64,000 nucleotides of DNA from Novosphingobium sp. Fuku2-ISO-50 (lineage in GTDB: Bacteria > Pseudomonadota > Alphaproteobacteria > Sphingomonadales > Sphingomonadaceae): contig NZ_KQ954289.1 in NCBI RefSeq assembly GCF_001519055.1, positions 62,001 through 126,000 on the forward strand, read 5' to 3'. Position 1 is the stretch's first letter. Each line of letters starts with the position of its first letter. The notes under the pieces were generated by a model. That model searched no databases, was not told the origin of the DNA, and saw only the letters and a program-made list of their open reading frames with translations. The translations under genes and the position numbers were made by a program. Shown here piece by piece: positions 24,255 to 32,917 of the stretch.

Positions 24255-25659
24255 AACCTATGACGTGATCGTGCTGGGATCGGGCCCCGGCGGCTATGTG
24301 GCGGCGATCCGCTGCGCCCAGCTCGGGCTCAAGACCGCGATCGTCGAGCGCGAAAACCTGGGCGGAATCTGTCTCAACTGGGGCTGCATCCCGACCAAGG
24401 CGCTGTTGCGCTCGGCCGAAGTCTTTCATCAGATGAACCATGCCAAGGCCTATGGGCTGGCGGCCGACAATGTGCGCGCCGATCTTGGCGCCGTGGTGGC
24501 GCGTTCGCGCGGGGTGGCCAAACAGCTCAATCAGGGCGTCACCCACCTGATGAAAAAGAACAAGATCGCCGTGCACATGGGCACCGGCACGCTGAAAGGC
24601 ACAGGGCAGCTCGAAGTCGTCGGCGAAAAAGGCGCCGAGCTGCTCAGCGCAAAGCATATCATCGTGGCCACCGGCGCCCGTGCCCGCGATCTGCCCTTTG
24701 CCAAGGCAGACGGCAACCGCGTGTGGACCTATCGCCACGCGATGACGCCCAAGGAGCTGCCGAGCAAGCTGCTGGTCATCGGATCGGGCGCAATCGGTAT
24801 CGAATTTGCCAGTTTCTATAACGACATGGGATCGAAGGTCACGGTCGTCGAAATGATGGATCGCGTGGTCCCGGTCGAAGATGCCGATGTTTCCGCGTTC
24901 CTGGAAAAGGCGCTGGTCAAGCAGGGCATGACGATCCTGACCGGAACCGGTGTGGAATCGATCGAGGTCGGCGCCACCGGCATCAAGGCAAAGATCAAGG
25001 GGCGCGGCGGCAAGATCGTCGAAGACAGCTTCAGCCATGTCATCGTCGCGGTCGGCGTTGTTGCCAATACCGAAAATATCGGGCTGGAAACGGTCGGGAT
25101 CACGACCGAGCGCGGGATCATCGCGATCGACCCTTATGGTCGGACTTCGGCCAAGGGCGTGTGGGCTCTGGGCGATGTGACTCCGGGCCCCTGGCTGGCG
25201 CACAAGGCGAGCCATGAGGGCGTGACCGTGGCCGAAGCGATCGCCGCCGAGCTTGGCAACAAAGAGGTTCATCCGCACCCGCTCGATCGCCGGAATATCC
25301 CCGGCTGTACGTATTGCCACCCGCAGATTGCCAGCGTCGGCCTGACCGAGGCCAAGGCGAAAGAAGCGGGCTATACCGTGCGCGCCGGGACATTCCCGTT
25401 CATCGGCAACGGCAAGGCGATCGCGCTGGGCGAACCCGAAGGCTTTGTGAAGACGGTGTTCGACGCGAAGACCGGCGAACTGCTTGGTGCGCACATGGTC
25501 GGCGCCGAAGTGACCGAGATGGTCCAGGGCTTTGTCGTCGGCAAGACGCTCGAAACCACCGAGGCCGAATTGATGCAGACGGTGTTTCCGCATCCGACGA
25601 TCAGCGAGGCGATGCATGAATCCGTGCTCGCCGCTTATGGTCGCGCGCTGCACATCTGA
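24247..25659 (+). CDS. lpdA: Dihydrolipoyl dehydrogenase (E3)
   Basis: FAD flavoprotein of 470 residues that reoxidises dihydrolipoamide using NAD+. FAD motif VLGSGPGGYVAAI, redox-active disulfide GGICLNWGCIPTK, NAD motif VIGSGAIGIEFASFY, and catalytic base HPTISEAMHE at the C-terminus. The start is a GTG at 24247 behind AAGGAG with 7-nt spacing, inside the end of the thioesterase gene; the frame upstream of it is only the antecedent reading frame. A strong terminator follows. Confidence 0.96.
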   Translation: MAETYDVIVLGSGPGGYVAAIRCAQLGLKTAIVERENLGGICLNWGCIPTKALLRSAEVFHQMNHAKAYGLAADNVRADLGAVVARSRGVAKQLNQGVTHLMKKNKIAVHMGTGTLKGTGQLEVVGEKGAELLSAKHIIVATGARARDLPFAKADGNRVWTYRHAMTPKELPSKLLVIGSGAIGIEFASFYNDMGSKVTVVEMMDRVVPVEDADVSAFLEKALVKQGMTILTGTGVESIEVGATGIKAKIKGRGGKIVEDSFSHVIVAVGVVANTENIGLETVGITTERGIIAIDPYGRTSAKGVWALGDVTPGPWLAHKASHEGVTVAEAIAAELGNKEVHPHPLDRRNIPGCTYCHPQIASVGLTEAKAKEAGYTVRAGTFPFIGNGKAIALGEPEGFVKTVFDAKTGELLGAHMVGAEVTEMVQGFVVGKTLETTEAELMQTVFPHPTISEAMHESVLAAYGRALHI

Positions 25660-25672
25660 TTTGCCTGACACC

Positions 25673-25710
25673 AAAAAGGGAGGCGTCGATCCATCGACGC
25701 CTCCCCTTTT
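25673..25710. terminator. Bidirectional Rho-independent terminator
   Basis: Perfect 13-bp arms (GGGAGGCGTCGAT and its complement, 25678-25690 and 25693-25705) flanked by five A on the left and five T on the right. It can end lpdA on the plus strand and the convergent 25723-26145 gene on the minus strand. Confidence 0.9.
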
Positions 25711-25722
25711 TATGTGCTGTTT

Positions 25723-26145
25723 TCAGTAAGGCGCCTGATTTTGCTGCGCGTCGCCCGACGGTGGCAACGTGCGTGCGTCAAAGATGCGCTGCTGTTCGGG
25801 GCTCAAGGCGCCGTAAAATGCCTTGAGCGCCTGGGATTGGCGCTGCAGATCGGCCAGTTCAGCGCGCATTTCGGCCTCGACCAGATCCATCCGGTGCGGC
25901 GCGTCGAGCGTGCGGAACAGGCCCGATGCAGCCCGGCGCCGCATCTGCGCCTTGTCGGGAATGTCCGCCGCGCTGCGATAGAGCTGCCAGGCGCCTTCCT
26001 GCGGAGCCGAAAGGTGCAGCGCCACGTGCAACTGTTCGAGCGAGGATGCCCCGTTTGATGGGCCCATCGATTGCGCCTGCGCGGCACCGGTGACAAGCGC
26101 GATGCCGACAGCGAGCGCGGCGATTTTGGTCCTGGTCGCTTGCAT
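25723..26145 (-). CDS. Spy/CpxP-like periplasmic protein (LTXXQ type)
   Basis: A 140-residue secreted helical protein. A signal peptide (MQATRTKIAALAVGIALVTG, cleavage near AQA) leads to helices with a Spy-like LHLSAPQEGAWQLY segment and a second ALSPEQQRIFDA segment. Such proteins act as periplasmic chaperones or stress sensors. The ATG at 26145 gives a clean signal peptide; an earlier in-frame start at 26172 would overlap the upstream gene. It is 13 bp from that gene and probably co-transcribed. Confidence 0.65.
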   Translation of the reverse strand: MQATRTKIAALAVGIALVTGAAQAQSMGPSNGASSLEQLHVALHLSAPQEGAWQLYRSAADIPDKAQMRRRAASGLFRTLDAPHRMDLVEAEMRAELADLQRQSQALKAFYGALSPEQQRIFDARTLPPSGDAQQNQAPY

Positions 26146-26158
26146 GGCGAACCGCCGA

Positions 26159-26698
26159 TCAATTGCAGCCATTGGTCATCCAGTGATACTGCTTGTCCGT
26201 GTCGCTCCATTGCCACTTGCCGCAAGCGGGCTGCTGCGGCGCGGCCTGGGGTTGTGGCGTATACTGGGGCGCGTTGGCCATCGGCGGCGCTTCGCCCGTG
26301 TCGGGCCCGGGCGCGACAGGCTCGTTGTAATAGGGGTAATAGGGATAGCCGTAATAGGCATAGGGATAGCCCCAATACCAGGGATCGGCCCAATAACCGA
26401 GATAGACGCCAAGCGGCGGCCCATAGAACCAGGGCCCACCCCAATAGCCGCCGCCGCGCCAAGCCGGTCCACCACGCCAGCCCGAGCCACCGCGCCAGCC
26501 CGACCCGCCGCGATACCCGGAGCCGCCGCGCCAGCCGCCGGATGCCGCTGGTCCCGCGCGACCGCCGCCGCCTGCATGGCTACCGCCTGCATGACCCCCG
26601 CCACCGCCTCCGCGACCGCCGCCGTGACTTTGCGCGTCGGCCAATGCCGGCGTCAGCGCCAGGGCTGCGGCGGCAACAATGCTGGAGAGATGTTTCAT
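26159..26698 (-). CDS. Secreted Gly-rich and Tyr/Trp-rich protein
   Basis: A 179-residue protein of unknown function. Signal peptide (cleavage near ADA-QSHGG), then a Gly/His/Arg-rich stretch with WRGGSG repeats (about residues 55-85), then a Tyr/Trp/Pro-rich stretch (about 90-125). A Pro/Gln linker leads to a C-terminal CGKWQW...NGC segment that could form a disulfide. Composition suggests an exported, perhaps surface or outer-membrane-associated low-complexity protein. It precedes the Spy-like gene in an apparent operon. Confidence 0.75.
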   Translation of the reverse strand: MKHLSSIVAAAALALTPALADAQSHGGGRGGGGGGHAGGSHAGGGGRAGPAASGGWRGGSGYRGGSGWRGGSGWRGGPAWRGGGYWGGPWFYGPPLGVYLGYWADPWYWGYPYAYYGYPYYPYYNEPVAPGPDTGEAPPMANAPQYTPQPQAAPQQPACGKWQWSDTDKQYHWMTNGCN

Positions 26699-26894
26699 CG
26701 CCCGTTCCTTATCCCGTCGGCGTCAGTCCGGCTGACCATCCCTTTCCGGGCTCCGCGCCAGATGATGGCGGGCGGACGCCAAAGGCAAGGAAAATCACAG
26801 GCTCGCGACACCGATCGCGGATTATCTTATCACCTGCTTTCCTGAACCTGTGCTGACCGGACAAGTCGGGCATGACAGGTTCGCTCGCATCGGT

Positions 26895-29105
26895 TCAGGA
26901 CCACTGTCGCGGGATAGTGGCGGCGCGTTTGTCGCCGCGATTGATGACGGCGAATTGCGGCAGGCTGATCCTGCCGCTGGCGAGCAGCCCGGCTTGCTGG
27001 GTCAAAAATTCGTCGGCGCTGCGCGGAACACCGGCAGCGGCAAGGTGATGTTGCAGAAAACGATGCCGCGTACACAGGCCGCCGTTACCGTCGCTGACCA
27101 GCTCGCGTTCGAAATGAATGCCCTGATAGGCTTCGCGCGACCGCACTACGGTCGCCAACTCGAACTGCCCCTCGCCAAAATCGACCATGAACGGCGTACC
27201 GAGCGGAACGTCGAGCAGGCCTTCGATCAACGCGCCCGATACCGAAAGATTGCGCAGCATGACCGGGTAATAGTGATCTGCGTGGATCACCCCGATCGAA
27301 CGGAACATGGCGCGGCGTTCATGGCGCTGTCTGGCCGGACCGCTCGGTTCGAGCACCCAGTCTTCGGCGGGGAGATCCTTGAACAGATCCTCCACCGGAA
27401 TCGGCTTGCTGAAGAGATAGCCCTGAACATGGCCGATTTTCAGCTCGCGCACCATAGCCAGCTGATCGAAGGATTCGACCCCTTCGGCAATCGTCTCCAT
27501 CCCCAGCGCCTCGGCCAGAGTGACGATCGCGCTGATGATCGCGCGGTTGCGATTGGCATTGCTGGTCGCGCCGCGGATAAAGCTCTGATCGATCTTGATC
27601 TTGTCGAACGGCGCGTTTTTCAGATAGGCAAGGCTCGAATAGCCGGTGCCGAAATCGTCGAGCACCAGCCGCACGCCCAGCCCTTTGAGCACTTTGAACA
27701 TGGTGTCGGTGGCTTCGCCTTCCTGAAGAAAGACGCTTTCAGTGATTTCCAGCTCCAGCCGGTCCGGATCGAGCCCCGTCTGGGCCAGGGCCAGGGCCAC
27801 GACTTTGGGAAACTGCGGATCGGCAAACTGGACCGGAGAGACATTGACCGCGACCCGCGTGCGACCGGGCCATTTGGCCGCGTCTTCGCAGGCCTTGCGC
27901 AAAATCCATTCACCGATCCGGCAGATCATCGTCGATTCCTCGGCGATCGGGATAAACAGCGCCGGCGAAATCATCCCGCGCTCTGGGTGAATCCACCGCA
28001 CCAGCGCCTCTGTCCCGACCACGCGATTGCTCGAAAGATCGACCAGCGGCTGATAGCGCAGCTCGAATTCGCCCTTGGCCAGGGCATCGTGCATGGTCTC
28101 TTCAAGCTGGCGCCGCTGTTCGGCGGTTTCGAGCATTTCTTTCGAATAGAACCGGAAGCGCCCGCGGCCGGAATGCTTTGCCGCATAAAGCGCAAGATCG
28201 GCATTGCGCACCATGTCGTCGACCGTTTCGCCGTCGTAAGGGCTGACCGCGATCCCGACCGAAGCCCCGATCGTGCAGCGGTCGCCCGCGATGGAATAAG
28301 GCTCTGACAGCATGGTGATGATCCGCGACGCCAGATCGCCCAGTCGGCCGCGATCATCGACGTCGGGCAGGATGACCTTGAATTCGTCGCCGCCCAGTCG
28401 GCAAATGCGATCCTTGTCGCCGACCACTTTGATCAGCCGCTGTGCCACTTGTTTGAGCAAGGCATCGCCGACCGCATGGCCGAGCGTATCGTTGACCTGT
28501 TTGAAGCGGTCGAGGTCGATCAGCATGACGGCGCAGGGGCGGCGCTGCGGGGCAAACGCGGCAACGGTGCGTTCGAGCACGCTGGTCATCGCGCGACGAT
28601 TGAGCAGCCCGGTCAAGGCGTCGGTGGTCGCCATTTGCGAGGCTTCTTCGGCGCTTTGCCGATCGCTGGTCACATCGACGATATGGCCGCGAAACCCCGT
28701 AAAGGCGCCATCGGGAGAAATAATCGGCTCCCCCGAAATCGACCACAGCGTTTCTGCATCGCCCATTTCGCTACGCGCGATGACCCGCTCGAACCGCCCT
28801 TTGCGGGCAAATACAAAGGGCAATGTCCGCTGCCCGTCGATCCCGGCGCGCGGCGCCACAAACAGGCCGAGAAAATCAAGCCCGGTCGCATCGTCGCGAT
28901 GAACCAGCGGATTCAGCAACGGGGACGAGAGGTAGCAAATGTGTCCGTCCGCATCAGTCGACCAGAATCCGCCAAGATTGAGCGCCTCAAACGTTGCGCA
29001 CATCTCGTCCGCCTCTGCCCCGCGCAGCGCCAGCATCCTTTGCGGCGCGGCACGGGCAGGGGAGTCGGCTTTCTGGGTCTTGAGGCGTGAATAGATACTT
29101 CTCAC
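26895..29105 (-). CDS. PAS-GGDEF-EAL-PilZ cyclic-di-GMP protein
   Basis: A 736-residue soluble signalling protein combining synthesis, breakdown and binding modules for c-di-GMP. A PAS-like sensor spans about residues 35-150. The cyclase domain has intact GGDEF (238-242), but the RxxD inhibitory site is not conserved (GDKD at that spot). The phosphodiesterase domain has EALVRW (366-371), NVSPVQF, DDFGTGYSS and KIDQSFI. A C-terminal PilZ-like domain has RHERRAMFR and NLSVSGAL, with Asn in place of the usual Asp of DxSxxG. The start is a GTG at 29105; a later ATG at 29036 is possible. No partner receptor is adjacent. Confidence 0.92.
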   Translation of the reverse strand: MRSIYSRLKTQKADSPARAAPQRMLALRGAEADEMCATFEALNLGGFWSTDADGHICYLSSPLLNPLVHRDDATGLDFLGLFVAPRAGIDGQRTLPFVFARKGRFERVIARSEMGDAETLWSISGEPIISPDGAFTGFRGHIVDVTSDRQSAEEASQMATTDALTGLLNRRAMTSVLERTVAAFAPQRRPCAVMLIDLDRFKQVNDTLGHAVGDALLKQVAQRLIKVVGDKDRICRLGGDEFKVILPDVDDRGRLGDLASRIITMLSEPYSIAGDRCTIGASVGIAVSPYDGETVDDMVRNADLALYAAKHSGRGRFRFYSKEMLETAEQRRQLEETMHDALAKGEFELRYQPLVDLSSNRVVGTEALVRWIHPERGMISPALFIPIAEESTMICRIGEWILRKACEDAAKWPGRTRVAVNVSPVQFADPQFPKVVALALAQTGLDPDRLELEITESVFLQEGEATDTMFKVLKGLGVRLVLDDFGTGYSSLAYLKNAPFDKIKIDQSFIRGATSNANRNRAIISAIVTLAEALGMETIAEGVESFDQLAMVRELKIGHVQGYLFSKPIPVEDLFKDLPAEDWVLEPSGPARQRHERRAMFRSIGVIHADHYYPVMLRNLSVSGALIEGLLDVPLGTPFMVDFGEGQFELATVVRSREAYQGIHFERELVSDGNGGLCTRHRFLQHHLAAAGVPRSADEFLTQQAGLLASGRISLPQFAVINRGDKRAATIPRQWS

Positions 29106-29542
29106 GAAGCACTTGTCCCTCGGGTCAGTAAAATCAGCCTCCCGATTAACAGACGTTTGCTTTCAAATAAGTAAAATAACCGATCTGGATGGTTTTGGGT
29201 GCACGAGGGGGCCAGCCAATTGCGTGATCGTCGGCTCAGGCCGCATTCCGCTCGAAGCGACGACACCCGTCTCCTGCCGGCACTTTCCCGCGAGGGAATC
29301 GCTGCTGGCCACCCTGATCCGTCGCAATCGCGCGCAGTTGATCGAGGCGATAGGGTGGGAAAGGGCGCAAGCAGGCACCTGCGACCGCCGGGTTTATCCG
29401 CGCCGCGCTGCGTCGCCATTGGACACCGAGCCCGGCAGCAGTGATTTACCCTCCGCCGATGGGAGGGTAAATCATTTCATTTTCGACGTCGCGGCTCCAA
29501 GGTCGGTCAGACGGCGCGTTGGTGACCGCGCTCCGCGCCGGA
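29106..29542. other. Intergenic region with an orphan terminator-like hairpin
   Basis: A 437-bp gap between the DUF2171 stop and the GGDEF-EAL start (both minus strand). It should contain the promoter of the GGDEF-EAL gene. I see no gene; a plus-strand frame from 29113 lacks coding character. A perfect 13-bp hairpin is annotated separately. Confidence 0.5.
29442..29474. terminator. Perfect 13-bp hairpin, terminator-like on the plus strand
   Basis: Arms TGATTTACCCTCC (29442-29454) and its exact complement (29462-29474) around a 7-nt loop, followed on the plus strand by the T-rich TTTCATTTT. No plus-strand gene lies upstream. On the minus strand it lies about 70 bp after the DUF2171 stop but has no T-tract there. 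Confidence 0.55.
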
Positions 29543-29809
29543 TCAGTCCTTTTCGTCAATCAGCGACTCGCCGTCCCGTTCTTCTTCGAAAAGGACAGCG
29601 TTTGCACCGGTCGCCGACAGGCGCACTTTGTTGCCCTCTACTTCGGCCACCAAGCCACCCGACAGATAGTGATAGTGCCCGCCATGAGCGCCGCTGCCTG
29701 TCTTGGTCAGCTTGATGCGATCGCCTTCGACCGCCTTGACCGTGCCAAGGTGTGCGCCATCGGCGCCGATGATTTCCATATTCTCTTTTACCAGATCAAG
29801 ATTGCTCAT
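29543..29809 (-). CDS. DUF2171 family small protein
   Basis: An 88-residue protein. It begins with a PRC-barrel-like strand pattern (EIIGADGAHLGTVKAVEGDRIKLTKTG) followed by GGHYHYLSGGLVAEVEGNKVRL. The family is widespread in sphingomonads and has no established function; the PRC-like start suggests RNA, protein or membrane interface binding. Starts at the ATG at 29809, after an AGAGAAAAA leader. Confidence 0.8.
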   Translation of the reverse strand: MSNLDLVKENMEIIGADGAHLGTVKAVEGDRIKLTKTGSGAHGGHYHYLSGGLVAEVEGNKVRLSATGANAVLFEEERDGESLIDEKD

Positions 29810-29859
29810 TTTTTCTCTCCATTGGATCAGGGATTGCGCATGGCAAATGCGACTCGAGT

Positions 29860-30261
29860 TCAGCGCAAAGTGCGACCCAAATCGCCGCGCACGATCCGCA
29901 TGTTACGCTGGTTTACCCGGAAGAACGCGTCAAATATACCGCCAATTATCGGAATTGTGCCGACGCATGCATGAATGGCCAGATTGGTCAGCATTCGGCC
30001 GATTGCCATGCGTGACACGCCAATGTTGCGCGCTTCCAAGACAATGTAAGTCGAAAGCAGGGTGGTCATGACATCGCCCACGCCCGGAATCAGGCCGATG
30101 ACAGCGTCAATGCCGAACTTGCGGTTGGTGCCGGGCAGAACAAACGCTGCGTCGAGCAATCGGGCGACCAGATCCATGCGGCGCAGCGCATCGCCGTGCG
30201 GCGGCGCCGCTGCTTTCAGCCTTGCAAAGACATCAGGCGCTCTGGCTTGTGAAACGGTCAC
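29860..30261 (-). CDS. DUF4112 family membrane protein
   Basis: A 133-residue protein with the DUF4112 core: LLDAAFVLPGTNRKFGIDAVIGLIPGVGD, a hydrophobic helix (TTLLSTYIVLEARNIG) and a second hydrophobic segment with IPIIGGIFDAFFRVNQRN. Function unknown. I prefer the GTG at 30261, preceded by GGGGG at 6 nt. Longer in-frame starts would run through non-family sequence and, at the far end, through the tRNA gene. Confidence 0.78.
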   Translation of the reverse strand: MTVSQARAPDVFARLKAAAPPHGDALRRMDLVARLLDAAFVLPGTNRKFGIDAVIGLIPGVGDVMTTLLSTYIVLEARNIGVSRMAIGRMLTNLAIHACVGTIPIIGGIFDAFFRVNQRNMRIVRGDLGRTLR

Positions 30262-30438
30262 GGATGACCCCCGGAAAGACCGTCGAGGGAACTTTCGACT
30301 GAATCGTGAAGTGGGCGCGGCTTCGGGTTTGCACAAGGGCTTGCAGGAGCGACTGCCTGGGCGTTCTTCCCTGCGTGCCAGGGATCCGTAGGGGATTTCG
30401 CAGGCGAGCGTGGCGATCATATTGGGGGACAGGGATGT

Positions 30439-30528
30439 TGGCGGGCAGGGTGGGATTCGAACCCACGGTGAGCTTGCACCCACGGCGGTTTTCAAGACCG
30501 CTGCCTTAAACCACTCGGCCACCTGTCC
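30439..30528 (-). tRNA. tRNA-Ser (anticodon UGA)
   Basis: Class II tRNA of 90 nt including an encoded CCA. It begins GGACAGGTGGCCGAGTGG, has anticodon stem GCGGT/ACCGC with loop CTTGAAA (anticodon TGA at 30492-30494), a long variable arm, and T-arm GTGGGTTCGAATCCCAC. The acceptor stem pairs except at position 3-70, where A faces C (30526 and 30445). Discriminator G73 is normal for tRNA-Ser. Confidence 0.95.
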
Positions 30529-30555
30529 GCTGCCCGGCGTCAACGCCGGGCAGCG
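30528..30555. repeat. Strong hairpin abutting the tRNA-Ser 5' end
   Basis: Perfect 13-bp arms (CGCTGCCCGGCGT at 30528-30540 and its complement at 30543-30555) with only two bases between them. As transcribed (minus strand) it lies in the 5' leader of the tRNA precursor and includes base G1, next to the RNase P cleavage site. No T-tract follows, so it is not a clear terminator. Confidence 0.7.
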
Positions 30556-30672
30556 GCTGTCGATAGTGCGGCGGATCGCGAAGGCAAGAGTTTTTACCGC
30601 CGGGGGTTTTTAGCAGTCGGGATTTTTCACGGCGGGAATTCACAAGCGGGGCTCGCCTGTGCGACAAGCGGG

Positions 30673-31737
30673 ATGATGATCGCGATATTTCGACCTCTTG
30701 TGCTGGCTTTGGCCATGGTTTCGGGATTGGCCGAGGCACAGGCGCAGGCCGGCGCCTTGCCCGCTGCGGCGTCAGCCCCGGCCATCGGGCAGGGCGGGTT
30801 TGCCGGATTTCTGCAATTGCTGGCGGCGCGGGCGCGGGCAGAGGGTGTGCGCGAGACGACGATCCATTCGGTGATCGACAGTCTTGCCTATGATCCCGAA
30901 GTCGTCTGGCACGATCGCAGCCAGCCGGGCGGGCCATCGTCCGCGATCCCGAAGTTCGAGTCTTATCGCCGCACCCATGTCGATTCCGGGCGAATTGCGC
31001 GGGGGCGCGCGATCTATGGGGCCTCTGCGCCGCTCATTGCCGGGGTTGAGGCGCGCTACGGCGTGCCGGGGCCGATCGTTCTGGCGATCTGGGGGCATGA
31101 GACGAATTACGGCAGCTTTACCGGCACGTATGACTTGCCGCGGGCGATTGCCTCGCTTGCCTATGAAGGGCGGCGGCGCGAACTGTTTTCGCAGGAATTC
31201 GTCGCGCTTCTGAAAATGATCGACCGGGGCGTGCCGCGCTGGCGGCTCCAGGGCAGCTGGGCCGGGGCCTTTGGCAATCCGCAGTTCCTGCCGAGCGTCT
31301 ATCTGCGCGTGGCGCAAGATGCCGATGGCGACGGGCTCGCCGACATCTGGACCAACCGCGCGGATACGCTCGCCTCCATCGCCAATTATTTTCGCGACGC
31401 GGGCTGGCGCCGGGGCGAGCCCTGGGGCTTTGGCGTAACGATTCCGGCGGGGTTTGACCGGGGGGCGATGGCGACCCGTCTGGTCAGCCCGCGCTGCCCG
31501 CAAGTGTTTGTGCGTCATTCGCGCTGGCGCACGATAGCCGAATGGCGCGCGGCGGGGATCGTGCCGACGCGCGGCATCTGGCCCGACGATCGCATGCAGG
31601 CGACATTGTTCGAGCCCGATGGCCCCGGACACCCGGCCTGGCTGCTAACCGGAAATTATCGGGTCATCCTCGATTACAACTGTTCGAACTTCTATGCTCT
31701 TTCGGTAGGACTGCTCGCCGATGAAATCAGCCGTTAA
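30673..31737 (+). CDS. Lytic murein transglycosylase (MltB type)
   Basis: A 354-residue periplasmic enzyme cleaving peptidoglycan glycan strands to 1,6-anhydro ends. Signal peptide (cleavage near AEAQAQA), then an SLT_2/MltB domain with the catalytic Glu in AIWGHETNYGSFTG. AGAFGNPQFLPSVYL and a Ca-binding-like DADGDGLADIW segment follow. No lipobox, so it is soluble rather than lipid-anchored. It overlaps the next gene by 17 bp. Confidence 0.93.
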   Translation: MMIAIFRPLVLALAMVSGLAEAQAQAGALPAAASAPAIGQGGFAGFLQLLAARARAEGVRETTIHSVIDSLAYDPEVVWHDRSQPGGPSSAIPKFESYRRTHVDSGRIARGRAIYGASAPLIAGVEARYGVPGPIVLAIWGHETNYGSFTGTYDLPRAIASLAYEGRRRELFSQEFVALLKMIDRGVPRWRLQGSWAGAFGNPQFLPSVYLRVAQDADGDGLADIWTNRADTLASIANYFRDAGWRRGEPWGFGVTIPAGFDRGAMATRLVSPRCPQVFVRHSRWRTIAEWRAAGIVPTRGIWPDDRMQATLFEPDGPGHPAWLLTGNYRVILDYNCSNFYALSVGLLADEISR

Positions 31738-32857
31738 AGCCCCCGCGCGGGCGCTCATTGCCCCGGCGCTTGCCCTCCTGGTCCCGGCCGCGCTGGTCCC
31801 GATCTCGCTCGCGCAGGCGCACACCGCGCCGCCCGCTGCCGTTGTGCCGTATGGCCCGGAGGCCGATTACCCGGTGACCATCGGCGATCCCTATGTCATC
31901 GGCGGGGTGAGCTATACGCCGTCTGATACGCTCAATTACGATGCGGTCGGCTATGCCCATGCCGGCAGCGAAGGCTCCGGGATCAGCGGGGCGCATCATA
32001 CGCTGCCCTTGCCGTGCTATGTCGAAGTGACGGCGCTCGATACCGGGCGCACGATTCTGGTCCGGCTTGACCGGCGCGGGCCAATGACCGGAAAGCAGCT
32101 CGTCGAATTGTCGCCTGCCGCCTGGGCGCAACTGGGCTTTGCCCCGGGCGCCGATGTTGCGGTGCGCGTGCGCCGGGTCAATCCGCCCGAGACGGAGCGC
32201 GCGTTGCTGCGCACCGGGAAACACGCGCCCGATCGGATGGACACGCCGCCCGGCCTGTTGACCGCGCTGCGGCGCAAGCTTGGCGTTGCCACACCGGCCA
32301 CGCCGGATGAGCCGCCTTCGGCAACGCTGTCGGGTGCGCCTGCGGCAAAGGCCGTCGCGCCAAGCCTGCCCGCAGCCCCGAAGCCCGCGCCACGGGTTGC
32401 TCCGGCTACGCCGTCAGCCGCATCGCCGACTCCCGCGCCTCGGGCCGAACCGCCCAAGGCGCCGGTGGCCAAATCGGTCGAAACGAAGACGGCAACGCCC
32501 ACAGCGCCGGTGGCCAAGCCCGCGCCAAAGCCCGCCGCGCCCAAGCCGGTCGCAAAGCCTGTGGCTGCCCCCACACCTGCTCATGGCGCACCTGCTCATG
32601 GCGCGCCTGCCCCTGCCGAGCCCGTGCATGCTGCGGCGCCTCATGCTGCATCGGGGCATCTGGTCGTGCAGGTCGCTGCGTTTTCTTCGCGAGATCGGGC
32701 GGAAAAGGCGGCGGCCCAAGTGGGCGGCAAAGTCGAGCCGGTCGGAAAACTGTGGCGGGTACGCATTGTCGCGAGCAACGACGAACAGGCCCGCGCCGCA
32801 CTGGCGAAGGCGAAACAGTCCGGCTATGCGGGGGCGATGATCCTGCACCACGATTGA
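31721..32857 (+). CDS. RlpA-like double-psi beta-barrel protein with C-terminal SPOR domain
   Basis: A 378-residue exported septal protein. A signal peptide precedes the RlpA barrel (about residues 60-150: AHHTLPLPCYVEVTALDTG and VRLDRRGPM with the conserved Asp). A long Ala/Pro/Lys linker (about 180-300) leads to a SPOR domain (LVVQVAAFSSRDRAEKAAAQV) that binds denuded glycan at division sites. RlpA cleaves such glycans in some bacteria. The catalytic His position is not certain here. Its place between MltB- and DacC-type genes supports a wall-remodelling role. Confidence 0.88.
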   Translation: MKSAVKAPARALIAPALALLVPAALVPISLAQAHTAPPAAVVPYGPEADYPVTIGDPYVIGGVSYTPSDTLNYDAVGYAHAGSEGSGISGAHHTLPLPCYVEVTALDTGRTILVRLDRRGPMTGKQLVELSPAAWAQLGFAPGADVAVRVRRVNPPETERALLRTGKHAPDRMDTPPGLLTALRRKLGVATPATPDEPPSATLSGAPAAKAVAPSLPAAPKPAPRVAPATPSAASPTPAPRAEPPKAPVAKSVETKTATPTAPVAKPAPKPAAPKPVAKPVAAPTPAHGAPAHGAPAPAEPVHAAAPHAASGHLVVQVAAFSSRDRAEKAAAQVGGKVEPVGKLWRVRIVASNDEQARAALAKAKQSGYAGAMILHHD

Positions 32858-32917
32858 TCGGGGCAGGGTGCGTTTACCGTCCTTTGTCTCGTCCTGTCTG
32901 GATCGTTTTCCCTGTCG

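Noticed and set aside
29113..29715. 200-codon plus-strand frame over the DUF2171 gene
   Set aside because: No ribosome site or motif; opposite strand has a recognised family.
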